DNA from: Nymphaea colorata
Taxonomy: Eukaryota; Streptophyta; Magnoliopsida; Nymphaeales; Nymphaeaceae
Reading direction: 5' to 3'
Assembly (NCBI RefSeq): GCF_008831285.2
Contig: NC_045148.1
Location: forward strand, 22,375,002 to 22,439,001
DNA: 64,000 nt
Below are positions 37,701 to 49,950 of the stretch, one piece after another (position 1 is the stretch's first letter; each line of letters starts with the position of its first letter). Below the pieces are notes generated by a model. It was not told the origin of the DNA. It did not search any database and saw only the letters and a list, made by a program, of their open reading frames with translations. Made by a program: the position numbers and the translations under genes.

Positions 37701-40700
37701 TTTGCCTAGTGCCCCGGCTGTAATCATTTTACTGTGTATGATTTTTCAAATGTGTAACCCTTGGCCAAAACTGAAGAGGGAGACCGTTTGGAGGTGAGTT
37801 TCAGAAATGGAGAGGTTGGAATCATAGAACACTTGTAACTTGTAAGAAGCAATACAAGTGTAAGTAGGACTGTAGTGTGTATCCTGAGTCACATGAATAC
37901 TTTAATAAGATTCACATATCAGTGTTGTTGTATACTTAGATACACTTAGGCACTTTGAAAATAAAAAATGATGCAAATTGCTCAATTTTACATTTTACAT
38001 GGTTCAAATTTTTTTCAACTCTGTTTTATTCTATTTTTAGAGTTATTGTTAATTAACAGATAATGTTTTTATTTAAAATCACTTGTTTATTTAAATATTG
38101 CATTCATTTTTATTTTTTCATTACTTTTCATATATATAAATATACGTCTATCTATCTTGTCGTCCCTTCATATTCACATTTGGTAAAGTTGTCATGTCCG
38201 TACCTATATATCTGTGCCCATACCCATTACATAGGATGTATCAGTTAAGTATTGCCCGTGGATTTTTTTTAAATGCAAGCACGATAGAGATTAAAAATGA
38301 TTTTTTACTATGAAAGGCCACCATCGACCTTGTAGTTGATGGGAATTCAATTCCTGTGTTTATGAGCCTATTACAGCGATGCAATGCTTAAAATCAAGCG
38401 ATACGAACCCGGCCAGACTTATAATTATATCAACGTCATGAGCAGCTTTGCATGGCCTCCGTAACAAAACACTGCACAAATAATCTTAGCATTATTATCT
38501 CGCTAATTTCTTTCTTTCCATTTGTAAAGGTTTGGCCTTTTTTTCACCCCTCTAGCACCTTTGTTCTTTCAGTTTTATTGATAAAGCAGGGCCAACCCCC
38601 AGCAGGGGTTGCAGCACAAACGAATTACCTTTATCTTAAGCTAAGATCAAAATTTATTCTAGGAAGGACATGTTTCCGGAATATTCAAGACATTGATGCA
38701 TATATAACTGTTGGTGCCCCCAGGTTTTATTATGTTACATGCAGTAGTGGAGCTACATATTCTTGGAAAGGAAAATCACCAAGGCTGATTTTCAGGAAAG
38801 ATAGAATCAATAAAATCTTTCCTGAATATTAGAAGGGAAAATCAGCAAATTGAATTTCAGGAAAGAATCAATAATCTTTCCTTTTATTGTTATAAATCAT
38901 AGCATTGTGATTTATCAATCCCAAGATTTTTGGGATCTATACATACCTGTAAACTTGTATAAATACTCCATCATATATGTAATGAATTGTATCTTTTGGC
39001 TCATTCATCTTCTTCATTTCTCTTCTTTACCTCATGGTTTCTTTCACATGGTATCAGAACGTTGAAAGAAAAAGCAAGGAAAAAGAGAGTCGCATATCCT
39101 GTCGACTTCTCCATTTCTTCATAAAAAGTGCGAGAAAGAGAGAAACAAAGTCGTTGAGATCAGGAGGTTGCACAGTTCATTGATTCATGTTTTGATCGAC
39201 TCCACGACGGAATACCACCTTAGACTCCCATCTGTGGCTCTAAGGAGGTGATTGATCGTCGGAGGAGGTCTCGACTTCTTCCATTCGGTCCGGTGCTCTG
39301 TGACTGTTCGACTTCCCTGGTTCAACATACCAATCGGACATCGAGCTTCAATCGGTAGCCCATTTGTGATCCATTTTTGGGGTTTTGGTGTCATTGGATT
39401 CCTCTTGAGTTTTTCTTTCCATCGGACGTGGAATCGCGATGATCGGAGTTGTGTAGCTCGAGATTCGTGCTCTGAAAGTCGGAACAGGTTCTGCTTGGTT
39501 TTATAGCCGACCAATTCGTGTTTCCGACAAATTTCCTGGCGATCGGACAGTTGGATCGTGTCCATTCCAGTGCCATTCGCTCCATAACATCCTTGTGCAT
39601 CTATCCACCAAATTTGGGGTTGATCGGACCACAGACAACGTTTTTGGAGGTGACGGCTAGAATCTGGCGACATCTGCGGCGCTCCAAGCTTGATCACTGC
39701 CATAGGCGACAGCGACTTAATCTTCTGTTAGAAAATTGGGAATACCACACCACCGGGTCATTTATCAATGTTTACTCCTTATAAATTTGATTATCTAACG
39801 TATGCAATCGATTTCATGCTTTGATTTGGTCGCATTGAGAAGGAATCACGATTTGAAGAGCCGTTTCTGTTCATCTGCGCGGTGGCGTTTTCCTGAAGCA
39901 AGCGACAGGCAAACAGCAACTTCAAGCGTCAACGACCTGGGTCTAGACAGCTCAGATTCAGCCCAAAATTGGAGCTCCTTGGCTTGTGATCTTGATGCTG
40001 TCCAAATTTCAGCATTTTTGGAGGTGTTTACGAGTTTCTACGAATTTTCGAATGGAGACATGTCTGTCACGCCTGAAGCTGTGCTGCGCTTGAAGAATTC
40101 CTGAACCCGGATTTCAATGCTCAACGAGTTGGCCTTCGACTTCCCGGATTTGCCTCAAATTTTGGGCGTCTACTCCTACATGTGTTGACTTCATCTGGAG
40201 CAATTTGGTGATTTTAACCACATCCTACGATTTTATAAAAATCGTCAAGTGCAAGCCTATCTGCACGACCTGAAACTGAATTGCACTCCCTCCCTTACAT
40301 CAGATATAAAAACTCCGGCATATCTACTGATATTTCGCTGGTATTCTTATTTGCTGATATTTCACCATGGTGATAACTCTTGGTCCAACATGTGATTCTT
40401 CTAAAACTGAAAAGGTGCGACAGGGAGGAACATCGGCAAACAACGTAAAGGTCAGTACTGCTTTGTTGCAAATTGTCGAAGAACAAGTCAGTCAATTGGC
40501 ATCTTGATTGAATGTTGATACTACCGGTTGCTGCAAATCTAACTGGTAAACAACCATTCACAACTTATTTTCCTTGGATTAGTGATATTGGAGCCTCAGA
40601 CCACATGACATCTCATTTCCATTTACTGTCTAATATCAAAACTTTACCAAAAAATCGTGTGATCAACCTACCAAATGAACATCAAACACTACTCTCTATT

Positions 40701-43700
40701 ACTGAAACCGTTTATCTTTCAGCTAATAGTTAGCAACTGATGTCCTATACGTTCATAATTTTAAATACAATTTACTATCAGTTCTGAAGCTTACCAAGAC
40801 TATTAATTGTATTGTTGTCTTTTTGTCAACCTGTTGTGCTTTTCAGGACCCTTTGTCCAGGAAGCTAATTGGAGTAGGTAATTTAAGCGGTGGACTTTAC
40901 CATCTTCTTCTTCTATCTACTTCACATTCTTTGCTTGCTTCCCATGGTAATAAGACTACTCATATATGGCATATGAGACTTGGACATCCTTCATTCGATA
41001 AGACTGTTTCATTGAATGAAAACATTTCTATTTCCAAACATGATTCTCCTTGTGATGCGTGTCTTAGAGCTAAGTTCACCCGTTCGCCATTTCCCACTAG
41101 TACTAGTAGAGCAAGTGATCCTTTCAAATTGATTCACTGTGATATTTAGGTAGGATATGCCACGCCATCACACACAGAAGCACATTATTTTCTCACCATA
41201 GTAGATGATTTTACACGATCTACTTGGGTTTTCATGATGAGGTTCAAATCAGAAACATTTTCTTGTTTAACTCGTTTTTGTGCCATGGTGTTTTCTTAAT
41301 TCAATACCCATGTGAAATGTGTTCAGAGTGATAATGGTGCTAAATTTACAGCTCATAATATGCAAGCATATTTTCATGAGCATGGCATAGAACATCAAAC
41401 CTCGTGTGTTGAAACTCCTCAACAAAATGGACGTGTTGAGAGGAAACATCGTCATCTACTAGAGGTGGCACGAGCACTTAGGTTTCAAGCAAATCTCCCG
41501 GTTACTTTTTGGGATGAATGTATTTTGACAACAACTTTTTTAATTAATAGAATGCCGTCAATTCTTTTAAATGACAAGTCTCCGTTTGAACTTCTTTTTC
41601 ATAACCCAATTATGAAGATTTGCTTGTTTTTTGATGCTTGTGTTATGCCAAAATTTAAACCCATTTCATAAGTTTTCATCACGTGCACACAGATGTGTTT
41701 TTGTCGGTTACCCTCACAATAAAAAAGGGTATCATGTATATGATTTGGATACCAAACAAATTTTTACAAGCAGAGATATATCTTTTTTTTAAGATAATTT
41801 TCCATTTCTAACCGACAAATGCCTTACAAATGATTTGGACAATGTTGTTTTGCCACACCCTCAAGAAGATTACTTTGGAGAGAAATATATGTCATCGTGT
41901 GAGAATGGTGTTCCAGTAAATTCCTCCCCGCTATCGCCCATTCAACCTCATGATTCCATCAACAATGACCAAAACCTGCCAGTTTCTCATGTTTCAGATC
42001 ATCGACCTATGTCAGATGATCCACCTCCTCTATACTCACTTGCTCTACGCAAATCTAGCCGTACTCGTCATTCACCATCATATCTTCAAGACTATGTGTG
42101 TTCCAATGTGATGGTTATAAGTTCATCGCCTAAGGAATCTACTTCAACTAAGCAATCCTTAGGTACATGTTATCCCATACACAATTATTTACCTGTTCAC
42201 AAATTCTCTAAATCTCATTATGCTTTTTTAACCTCTATCATGAGTGATGTTGAACCTAGCACGTATGCAGAAGTGGTTAACATGGAAACAAGGAAAACAA
42301 TTTATTGTTATCCTTGTCTATGTTGATGATCTTATCATTGCAAGAAATGATGAACCAGGAATTGCTAGAGTTAAGCAACATTTACATTCGAAGTTTCATA
42401 TTAAGGACTTGGGAATACTTAAGTATTTTCTTGGCATAGAAATTGCAAGAGCGCCATCGAGAATATTTCTAAGTCAAAGAAAATATATCGTGGATATTTT
42501 GAATGATGCAGGTTTGATGGGATCCAAGCCTATGGTCTTTCCAATGGAGCAAAAATTGTGATTAACTCCAAATGATAGTATTCCACTGAAAGATCCAGCT
42601 AAATACAAGAGGTTAGTCAGATGTTTGATTTATTTAACCATTACCCATCCATGCCTAATGTATTCAGTCCAAGTTCTCAGTCAGTTCATGCAATTGCCAT
42701 GAACTACACACTATGAAGCAACACTTAGAGTATTGAAGTATTTGAAGGCTTCACCAGCAAAAAGAATATTTTTATCATCATCAAACGAAAAACAATTGAG
42801 GGTTGACTGTGACTCAGATTGGGCAAGTTGTCCTACTACTGGTAAATCAGTTAGTGGATATATTGTGTTCTTGGGGAATAGCCCTATCCCTTGGAAGTTA
42901 AAGAAGCAGTCTACTATTGCCAGATCTTCAGCTGAAGCAGAATATCGAGCAATGGCTTTGACAACTTGTGAAGTTGTTTGGTTAAAAGCCTTATTGAATG
43001 ACTTGGGGTGGAGTCATGATAAACCAGTTAATTTATATTGCGGCAATCAAGCAGCTTTGCATATTTCAGCAAATCCAGTTTTTCATGAAAGAACGAAACA
43101 CATAGAGCAAGATTGTCACTTTGTAAGAGAAAACATTCAGCAAGGAATAATTCGGGCTCATCATGTATCATCATGTTTGCAACTACCTGATATTTTCACT
43201 AAACCATTGGGGAGAGATGTTTTTCAAACTTTAAGAACCAAGTTAGGTGTTTCAGATTTGCAGACACCAACTTGAGGGGGAGTATTGGAAAGGAAAATCA
43301 GCAAGGCTGATTTTCAAGAAAGATAGAATCAAGAAAATCTTTCCTGAATATTAGAAGGAAAAATCAACCAATTAAATTTCAGAAAAGAATTAATAATATT
43401 CCTTTTATTGTTATAAATCAAAGGATTGTAATTTATCAATCCCAAGATTTTTGGGATCTATACATACCTGTAAACTTGTATAAATACTCCATCATATATG
43501 TAATGAATTGTATCGTTTGGCTGATTCATCTTCTTCGCTTCTCTTCTTTACCTCATGCTTTCTTTCACACATATAGTCACTCAGCAACAAAATTTTTATT
43601 TATTTTTACGTAAATGTCTTACAATTTTACACTTTTATATATGTTGTGTCCTGAGAATTTTTACAACAATGCTCCATAGCGAAACATTTCTAGCTACACC

Positions 43701-45817
43701 ACTGGTTATATGCAGTCATTCATAGCTGCATGGTTTATAACAAAAAAAGCTATGTAGCTTTGCAATTTAGTTGAGTAAAAGTGTTGCCTAGCGTACGTAT
43801 GCGAGTGTATGGATGGATGGTTCGACATGAAATATTTTGTACTTTATCTTTTAACGTTATGTATTTCCCTAGCATTACCAAAAAAGAAAAGGACAATTCA
43901 CCTTTAATTTTATTTTTCTTTGAAAGGGGAGCCAATGAAGCGTATGCAATTGGATTGGCCAGTACGTTTGAAGCTCATAAATGGAATAGCCAGAGGCCTC
44001 TTATATCTTCACGAAGATTCAAGGCTGAGAATTGTTCACAGGGATCTGAAAGCAAGCAACATTTTATTAGATGAAGACATGAACCCCAAGATCTCAGATT
44101 TTGGCACTGCAAAGATTGTTGACACAGACCAAACACAAACCGAAACACTTGAGATTATGGGAACTCGGTAAGTTGCTTGTTGCTTGTTGCTTGTTGCTGC
44201 AATCTCTGATACTGCATTTGCAAAATTAGATCATATACCGACATTCGTATTCGAGCGTCCACAACCCAAATTTAACTGCTAGCTTCCTCCAAGACTGCAG
44301 TTGCCAGAATTCTAAAACTGATTAGGCCATGGGTTGCCATTAACTTGTCCCTGTAATGTAGGTTCGCTAAATAATCTTAATCATGGAAATCTGCATTTTG
44401 TGCCCACTTTGTTCAAACAGTTACAACAAAAAACTGGGTTACCATGAGATGGCCCTAACTCTAACTGACCTTCAAGCAAACATACATATTAGATCCCAAC
44501 CTGCTTGTTAGTTTGCTTCAGATGGGCACCTAAAAAGGCTATAATCTAGAACACAGGGCAGTAATAAGATTACTAACTTTTTCGTTCAGAATTTGTATGA
44601 GCAAGTTGTTTCCTCATTATAATTTTTGCTATACATTTCCCTTCAAGGAACATGTGTCTTTTTAGCTTCTGACGAAGTTACATAGTTATCCATACTACCA
44701 GCTGTGATGGCCCAGTCAAAAAATTGTTTCGAACATGTATTCTCATGGATCCTAACTTACTGCTTCTATGCTTCAATTAATTCCTATTGGAGCAACAAAC
44801 GATCGACAATTAGCGTAGATGAGCATCAATCTTTTTGGCAATGCTCATTACAAATTTTTTCACACTTGAATCATGTAATTAGGTCGTTCCAAAAAAACAT
44901 CTTGTCTCTCCTCTTCCCTACTAAAGTTGCACCTAATGCATTTACATGAAAGTGAACTTGTTCATGAACTTAAGAAGAAAGCATATTTGCTTGTAGCTTT
45001 AATAGTTTTTTTTTTTTCAGATTTTCACCTTTTTCTGCAGTGGATATATGGCACCTGAGTATCTTCTTCAAGGAAGGGTGTCAGTAAAGATAGATGTTTA
45101 CAGCTTTGGTGTTTTGCTGCTGGAGATGATAAGTGGAAAGAAGAATTTCTCCTTAATCCAACAAGAGAATGATGAAAATCTATTAAATTACGTAAGTGAT
45201 TAACATTGTTTTTGTGCCTCTACTGTTTTGTAGGCACATTTTGTCTATTACTTGTATTCTTGTTTAAATTGCATGAACATACAGATGTAATTTTGGATTG
45301 GCTTTCTTTGTTGATCATCTGCAACCCATGAAGCTCTCTGCCATATAGGTAAAACTGTTGGCCGTTCCCAGTAAATAATCCAAACATTGTTGTTTTGGTC
45401 TAGGTATGGAGACTTTGGGGGGAAAACAAGGCTATGCAAGTTGTGGATCAAATATTAGAAGGAACATGTGACAACGATGAGATATTAAGATGCATCCATA
45501 TTGGCCTGCTATGTGTCCAAGAAGATGCATCAAGCAGGCCCAAAATGTCCAAGGTTGTTGCGATGCTTGAAAACTGCTCCTTGATCCTTCCATCCATTTT
45601 GCCTCCTGCCCCCTTACCTGGAAAATCAGAAAGCTTTCTTTGGGAGCACAAACGAGCTCAACTATATCAGGAGCTGGTTCGGAGTTTGGTTCATCTCCTT
45701 CCTGAAGCTTTGAGCTACTCACATGAGGTGGAAGTAGAGATTGTAATTTGTTTCCTACCTTTCAATATATCATTTGAATTGTTCCTTTGGGGTATGAGCT
45801 TGGAACTTCTTGGTTAG
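34800..45817 (+). CDS. CRK-6: complete cysteine-rich receptor-like kinase, about 735 aa in six exons
   Basis: Coding exons: 34800-35868, 36808-36929, 37071-37281, 43927-44167, 45041-45191, 45404-45817. All phases agree, giving 736 codons with stop. A plasma-membrane receptor kinase is predicted: signal peptide (to about residue 34); DUF26 domains with C93/C102/C105 and C207/C216/C219; a proline-rich linker; a membrane helix ([21 protein letters not shown]); and a kinase with GQGGFG near 388, the ATP-site Lys near 409, Glu near 425, HRDLKASN (Asp 507) and DFG (Asp 525), then [19 protein letters not shown] and CIHIGLLCV. It is an RD-type kinase. Ectodomain and membrane segment share one exon, unlike CRK-7. 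The C-terminal tail after SILPPAP is frameshifted relative to paralogues ([18 protein letters not shown]) and about 41 residues longer. The intron 37282-43926 contains Copia-3. Confidence 0.92.
38761..39048 (+). repeat. 5' LTR of Copia-3
   Basis: Starts TCTTGGAAAGG and ends CTTTCACA. It contains TATAAATACTCC near 38956, a likely TATA region, and is followed at once by the primer-binding site. The first two bases are TC, not the usual TG. Confidence 0.9.
39049..39060 (+). other. Primer-binding site of Copia-3
   Basis: TGGTATCAGAAC directly follows the 5' LTR and matches the initiator methionine tRNA primer type of plant Copia elements. Confidence 0.88.
39061..40500 (+). other. Copia-3 leader region without recognisable gag
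   Basis: About 1.4 kb lies between the primer-binding site and the protease remnant. ORFs occur on both strands (for instance 39185-39703 on -, 39252-39506 on +), but I see no gag core or CCHC knuckle. It may be decayed gag, a long leader, or other DNA carried by the element. Confidence 0.55.
40501..43275 (+). pseudogene. Copia-3 pol remnant
   Basis: Successive frames give a protease remnant ([13 protein letters not shown], with the expected DSGAS altered to DIGAS), the pre-integrase zinc region at 40823-41149 ([17 protein letters not shown], then TAG), integrase at about 41150-41640 ([23 protein letters not shown]), the truncated reverse transcriptase at 42244-42561 that starts just before VYVDDL, and RNase H at 42733-43275 ([31 protein letters not shown]). 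The N-terminal half of reverse transcriptase is deleted, and several frameshifts and stops are present. Confidence 0.92.
43283..43569 (+). repeat. 3' LTR of Copia-3
   Basis: Starts TATTGGAAAGG after the purine tract TTGAGGGGGAG (43272-43282) and ends TTTCACA, followed by the target copy CATAT (43570-43574). Confidence 0.92.
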
Positions 45818-47190
45818 TTTGTTGCAGATGTGTTTGTTGTTTGTAATAGTTGTCAGGATGTGGAGATGCCTCCGTATATACATGAGTTGTGATTTAATGT
45901 TGTGAAAATACAATGTCTAACCTCATATTCCTCTGATGAGGAGATCAATGTATGCCTTCTCATTCTCATGGGGATATCTCAAGGTAATCTAGTGCCACCC
46001 TGTAGTTTTCCAGAAAGACGTATATTTATGTTTCCATTCAATGAAATGAGTACTCCCCTACCCAATCTTTTTCCAATATTTACCGCTATGATGGGAAGTA
46101 AGGTCCTCACTTGACGGGAATTGGGTTCCAGTAAATTTGCCACAAGCTTGCATGTTTAGGAGTTCCATGTGAAAGTACATTGGACTGATATGTCAAAGGA
46201 AGATGTCATTTGGGAACGACAACTCCATCCAAGTCCATTGTAAATAGTAGTCAACTAGTTTTACATCTTTTGTCTGTTATGTGCCAGTATGACAAGAATA
46301 TTGGAAATTTCCACTTATTATGGTAAATGAGTGACAAGGGGACCGTTATGTCTGCTATTCCTACTTGATGATGTTACCGTTAGACTTTGAAATGGATAAG
46401 CAAGTTACATGTTTCTCCTCACTCCTTGGAGGAGGGGGTGACAGTTTACCTGTATATTAATCCTTGTTCTGCTAGCTAGCTAACAAGGTAAAGTACGGTG
46501 ACCATGCTTATAACCTCCAATTTGTCTTATAATTACAAGAAGACTATTGCTCTTAAATTTTGCATTGGAACTTGTCGTTTCTCTCGTGCAATAGCTGACT
46601 TCTTGTCATCTTGCAAAGAAATTCGCAGACATCATTTTAAGTAGAGGTTGGATGTTGAAATGGTGATGGGTTGGACCTTTTTAATTATCATTTTGTTGAA
46701 TTTTCTGTGGTGAATTTAGGATGCAATTTTTAAGGGCATGTTTTATTCATCATTTGAAATCAGCAAAAATTAATTACTCGAGTTTGCCGTAGTTTTCTTG
46801 TGAATTCTTGCTTTTTTTTCCTTCCTTTTATTTCTTTCCATTTGTTTTCTGTCTTGTTCAATTTTGTTGTTTTGTTTACATACTTTTATACTGTCTACTG
46901 TCGAATTTATATGAGCTTGGTTAGTTTTAGTTAGATCTTTTTACATATATTTTTTGTTTGGTTTGTGAAATAAAATGTTGAGTATCATCTGCTGTTCCAC
47001 TTGCCGATTCAATTGAGTCATCAAATCGGCCAATGCTCCAAAATTGACGGTTCGGTCATATTCTAAAAATTGATTTTTACAGTGTCAACTTTTAAAATAG
47101 AGGCGGGTGAGTCACGGTAAGATACTTGTGCAGATGGGTGCTGCAAAGCAGTATGGTGGGGCTTATTAGCTACCTGTACACTAACTTGAC
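45818..47190. repeat. Duplicated CRK 3' flank, copy 2
   Basis: Downstream of CRK-6 and collinear with 16466-17920 and 55888-57570. It includes AATGAAATGAGTACT, TTCCATGTGAAAGTACATTGG, GGACCGTTATG and the ATGGGTGCTGCAAAGCAGTA block near 47131. This is also the donor-like sequence of part of the patch at 25926-26090. Confidence 0.85.
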
Positions 47191-47310
47191 GTGCAGGTGG
47201 GTTCAATTGAAACCCTTTTAACTCCAAGAGGACTGTGGTGTGGACCAACGATGCAGACCCTACGACTGGATGTGGACCTTTTCCAATTGCCAGGCATTGG
47301 AGTGAAGTAC
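47100..47310 (+). pseudogene. Decayed copy of an unidentified short coding-like block
   Basis: Matches 57450-57670 (ATGGGTGCTGCAAAGCAGTATGG and onward), but stops break the frame that is open in the 57.5-kb copy. Function unknown. It belongs to the duplicated CRK downstream unit. Confidence 0.5.
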
Positions 47311-48900
47311 CCAGTGTGAGCCGTACTCAGCACTCACTGTCCAAGAAAGCGTAGGACAAGACAGTGGATAGAGGCTGGAGAACAGAGAACATAGACGCAT
47401 CTGTGGTCAGTAGCGCACTAAGATTTTTAGAACCAGTGTATATTTTGCTCACAAAGAGTAAAAACCAGCCAAAATATAAAGGCCGCATGAAAAATGGGCA
47501 TCTTTTGAGAAGCATACTCCCCCTCTAATTAGGTTGGTGCAAAGAATACCAAGTCAAAGTCAAGGCAGACCGAGTAGGCCGTTCTGACAAATCCTACACC
47601 GATGTTAAAAAAGGAAGGAACAGTTCAAAAGCTAGATACGAATGCTTGGGCCATTAACGAACACCATTCCTTTACAACAGCTAAGATAACTAATGCTCAT
47701 ATTGACCTGTTCAACCATTTCATGTACTGCGGCCACCAAGGTGTGACTTTTTTTTTTGTGGGTACCATTTTTTTCGTGGGTACCAAAGTGTATGTTATCT
47801 TAAGAAGACAAAAGATTAGGTGGGCTCTTCATCCTTTTACTGAACGGTGAGTCTGCCCCTGCTCAGTTGGAATGTATGAATCAAACACTTGTCTTCCTTT
47901 CTCCCTCGTCATCTTTTTCATATAAATTCAATTATACAGTCAAATTTATTTCCTTGGTAGATTGTCTTGTTCAATTAATCGCAGGTGTATCTAATTGTTG
48001 CTCATCAAGTAGAACTGAGTCAACTTTCTGTTCGATTATAGTTAGTCTTCCAGAAACGGGTGAACTTGTCACTTCTTTTTTTTTTTTTTCTTTAGAATGC
48101 AAAATCAATATAAGATGCATTAAAAGTATGACAAAGGAACTTAACGGCCTACGGCCGATTATCGTTAAACAAAGTAAACATGCACCATTCATGGAACCAC
48201 AGCCTTTTGAAGTTTTGTGAAAAGTTGCTTTTTAGCGAATGACGTGCCTGCTTTCTGATAGAGTGACAACATAAGAAATGGTAAACCATTGATAGAGTGA
48301 CATAAGAAATGGTAAACCATTGGGAGAAGAAAACATGCTCCATTCACAAAAAGAAAAAAAAAAAAATATTTTGGGCTCCGTGCTCAGAGAGCTAAACCAT
48401 GTCCTCGAACATTAATATTAAATCTTCCTTGACGTCATTTTGAAAGGCATCACGATCGAGACGCGCGCGTTTGGCACTTTGTTTCCATTTTCTCGTAAAA
48501 TTGGTCAAACCTCTCCAGCGGAGATTTTGTTGTCTTCCAATCCCTACCTAAAAGAATGGAGATTGTTTATGGCGATGAGCCTTATTCGTTCATCTTGTAA
48601 CTGTGAGGGAGCTCAATCACAGTTACTAGATAGATTTCCTACTAATGTAACTTAAGGCATTGCTAACATAAGAGCGTCAAATTTTTTTGGAAAACTAAAA
48701 AGCCCTTGATCATATGTGAAGCTAAACTAGCATCGACCTTAAGTTTCATTACAGGTTCAGAAAACCTGAAAATGTAGTAGAAAAGCCAGAAAAGGAAAGA
48801 AAATGTGGACATTGTGACTCTAGAGAGCAAGTTCTTTACTGTGTATATAATGAACATATGTCAAATATGGATCATATTATCAACAAACATATCTATTTTT
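47311..48900. other. Spacer upstream of CRK-7 (distal)
   Basis: Collinear in parts with 57720-58790, downstream of CRK-7 (TCCACGAAAGCG-like, GCAGACCGAGTA, GAATGACGTGCCTG and GGTAAACCATTGGGAG blocks). A 31-34 base unit ending GTGACATAAGAAATGGTAAACCATT is directly repeated at about 48259-48320. No gene is supported. Confidence 0.65.
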
Positions 48901-48929
48901 ATGCCCAAACATTACATATGTGCATGAGA

Positions 48930-49260
48930 TAACAAATAGATATGAAATAATGAATAAGTATGAGATAATGTGTATGAGATAACAAAATATTTATAAAATA
49001 ATGAGATAACAGACAAATATATAAATAATGTTAAATATAAGTATGAGATAATGTTTATGAAGTAAAAAAAACTTATGAGAATGAGATGACTGATAGATTT
49101 ATAAGATAATGCTAAACATAAGTATAAGATACTGTTTATGAAACAATAAAATATTTATCTGAGAATAAGATAATAGACGAATATATGTAAAATAAGTACG
49201 AGATAATGTTTATGAAATAATAAAATGTTTATAAAATAATGAATTAAGGCTACAAGCATG
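48930..49260. repeat. Imperfect AT-rich minisatellite, unit about 70-80 bp
   Basis: Variants of AAGTATGAGATAATGTTTATGA recur near 48955, 49037, 49119 and 49192, separated by ATAACA/ATAAAATATTTATAAAATAATGA-like sequence broken by substitutions. At least four diverged units are visible. Confidence 0.7.
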
Positions 49261-49569
49261 ACAAAAAAATGAAATGTTTTTTTTATTGTTTAGATAAGTA
49301 TGTTATGCATATACAAACTAACAAATTTTACCTTTATCAAATTCAAAATCTTTTTTTGCTTTTTTTTATTTTCATAATTTTTTATTAATCATGACTATTT
49401 TTTTGTTATTATTAAAGAAATATTTAATTTTGTACACAAAAACAAGATATATAACCATATATAAGTTATAACGAGCTGAGTTGTGTCGCATTTCCGTCTT
49501 GATGGTACCATTGGCTGGTCATCTTTGGCTGTCACAAGCAGTTAGCACTCGTACCTGTTCATCCGTCGT

Positions 49570-49950
49570 GCCTTCCCCAATCCAACTAGCAAGGTCGACA
49601 CCGACTTGATCTTTAACGGTCAAAGGGTTCAGGAACACACCAGGATTCCAGTCATACACGCACTTCACTTTTCACCCTCTATGCGATTGATGGTGACGTG
49701 GACTATCTTTTTTCTTGGGCAGTGGAGATCTCTATACACCCTTATCTCTCCACAGCTTGCACACCACCTGGAGCAACATCTTACAATTAGGGCCATCGGC
49801 TTCCTGATCAGAGCCATAGATCATTAAATCTCCCTTCCTCCTTGAGGTGATTTTGGGAGGCAGCCCTTGGGCTTCAATTCATTTTATCGTTAAATAAGCC
49901 AAAGCTCCCCAGCGGAGATTTTGTTCTCTTCCATTCCATAGCTAAGAGGA
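49570..49950 (+). promoter_or_regulatory. Proximal upstream region of CRK-7
   Basis: Conserved with the orphan block at 29650-29900 and, more weakly, with 59500-59868 before psiCRK-8. It contains a minus-strand W-box core (GGTCAA at 49618-49623), the ACGT-core element GGTGACGTGGAC near 49691, and ATTTTATCGTTAAATAAGCC near 49881, shared by all three copies. These are plausible defence-type cis elements; activity is inferred. Confidence 0.5.

Larger units (their letters stand above)
38761..43569 (+). mobile_element. Copia-3: degraded Ty1/Copia element inside a CRK-6 intron
   Basis: LTRs lie at 38761-39048 and 43283-43569, about 288 bp each, with target duplication CATAT at 38756-38760 and 43570-43574. 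By hand alignment they differ at about 20 positions (about 7 percent), so this insertion is older than Copia-2. The pol style ([52 protein letters not shown]) suggests the Ale/Retrofit-like lineage. It lies in the same orientation as CRK-6. The element is non-autonomous: gag is not recognisable and part of reverse transcriptase is deleted. Confidence 0.95.

Noticed and set aside
39185-39703. 172-residue minus-strand ORF inside Copia-3
   Set aside because: It has no recognised domain, lies antisense in a transposon leader, and competes with open frames on the other strand.
48890-49260. CRISPR-like spaced repeats
   Set aside because: The units are diverged, AT-rich and lack unique spacers of constant length. 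Plant nuclear context and minisatellite structure explain them.
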